DNA from: an uncultured Pelagibacteraceae bacterium
GTDB taxonomy: Bacteria > Pseudomonadota > Alphaproteobacteria > Pelagibacterales > Pelagibacteraceae
Length of the DNA stretch: 64,000 nucleotides
Direction: 5' to 3'
Assembly (NCBI GenBank): GCA_902570695.1
Contig: CACFZE010000004.1
Location: forward strand, 1-64,000
Positions 63,933 to 64,000 of this stretch are shown here, in pieces. Both the position numbers and the translations under genes were made by a program. Under the pieces are notes generated by a model. It made no database searches, was not told the DNA's origin, and was given only the letters and a program-made list of their open reading frames with translations. Within the stretch, counting starts at the first letter, position 1. Every line of letters begins with the position of its first letter.

Positions 63933-64000
63933 TTAATTAGCTGGAAGTAGATTCTTAGATTTTGCTGAGTTCAGCATATGTTTTTGAAGTTTTTCGAATG
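63933..64000 (-). CDS. rpoH: C-terminal end of a probable sigma-32 factor RpoH, cut by window edge
   Basis: Only the last 22 codons or so are in the window. The minus-strand reading FEKLQKHMLNSAK followed by a short tail and TAA at 63933 matches the end of sigma-70-family region 4.2 in RpoH (the R-A-F-E-K-L-Q helix). The position next to purA is also common for rpoH in alphaproteobacteria. The evidence is short, so the call is moderate. Confidence 0.6.
   Translation of the reverse strand, partial: FEKLQKHMLNSAKSKNLLPAN

Overview
The window looks like a chromosomal segment of a SAR11 (Candidatus Pelagibacter-type) marine alphaproteobacterium. The evidence is extreme A+T richness, start/stop overlaps or near-zero spacing between most genes, alphaproteobacterial gene order on the right (tol-pal-cpoB-tilS-ftsH-folP-glmM; aa3 oxidase subunit IV-pntAA-pntAB-pntB; zapA next to tkt-gap-pgk), and a 5S rRNA gene standing alone, without 16S or 23S beside it. 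In SAR11 genomes the 5S gene is separated from 16S-23S by a large hypervariable island (HVR2). Here a surface-polysaccharide island fills everything left of the 5S gene. No gene-free stretch exceeds about 210 bp. I saw no insertion sequence, integrase, CRISPR array or phage structural gene.

Region 1 (1-35.75 kb) is the polysaccharide island, a mosaic of short blocks that alternate strand. It has an ABC exporter cut by the left edge, GDP-fucose synthesis (fcl at 1.8 kb, gmd at 12.0 kb) and a second gmd-like gene (34-35 kb). It also has many glycosyltransferases, mostly GT2, a WecA/MraY-type initiating sugar-phosphate transferase, an O-antigen ligase-like and one or two polymerase-like proteins, a Wzx-like flippase, a NodU/CmcH-type carbamoyltransferase, three methyltransferases, two sugar epimerases, a nucleotide-sugar dehydrogenase and large GT-C-like membrane proteins. 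Two epimerase genes 14.4 kb apart share a 695-bp stretch that I read as identical base for base, then diverge abruptly. They form a direct repeat bracketing a 13.7-kb cassette.

Region 2 (35.76-39.7 kb) is the boundary and energy metabolism. It contains the lone 5S rRNA, rpmJ starting about 8 nt after it, a 36-residue cytochrome oxidase subunit IV, the three-gene transhydrogenase, a small transaldolase and an initiator tRNA on the opposite strand.

Region 3 (39.7-47.8 kb, minus strand) is a compact run: tkt, gap, pgk, class I aldolase, thiE, efp, suhB, rpmE, a TrcR/DUF1013 regulator, rpsU. The rpsU reading frame appears to begin at an AUU codon.

Region 4 (47.8-64 kb, plus strand) holds a coiled-coil protein, zapA, 5-formyl-THF cyclo-ligase, a YmdB-type phosphoesterase, yebC, a phage-type RuvC-like nuclease with no ruvAB, tolQRAB, pal, cpoB, tilS, ftsH, folP, glmM, thiD and purA. 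The 3' end of a probable rpoH on the minus strand closes the window.

As a system, the island builds lipid-linked, decorated glycans (deoxyhexose, uronic acid, methyl and carbamoyl groups) and exports them by an ABC and/or Wzx/Wzy/WaaL route. The right half is housekeeping. All functional calls come from motif and family recognition by eye; no database search was run.
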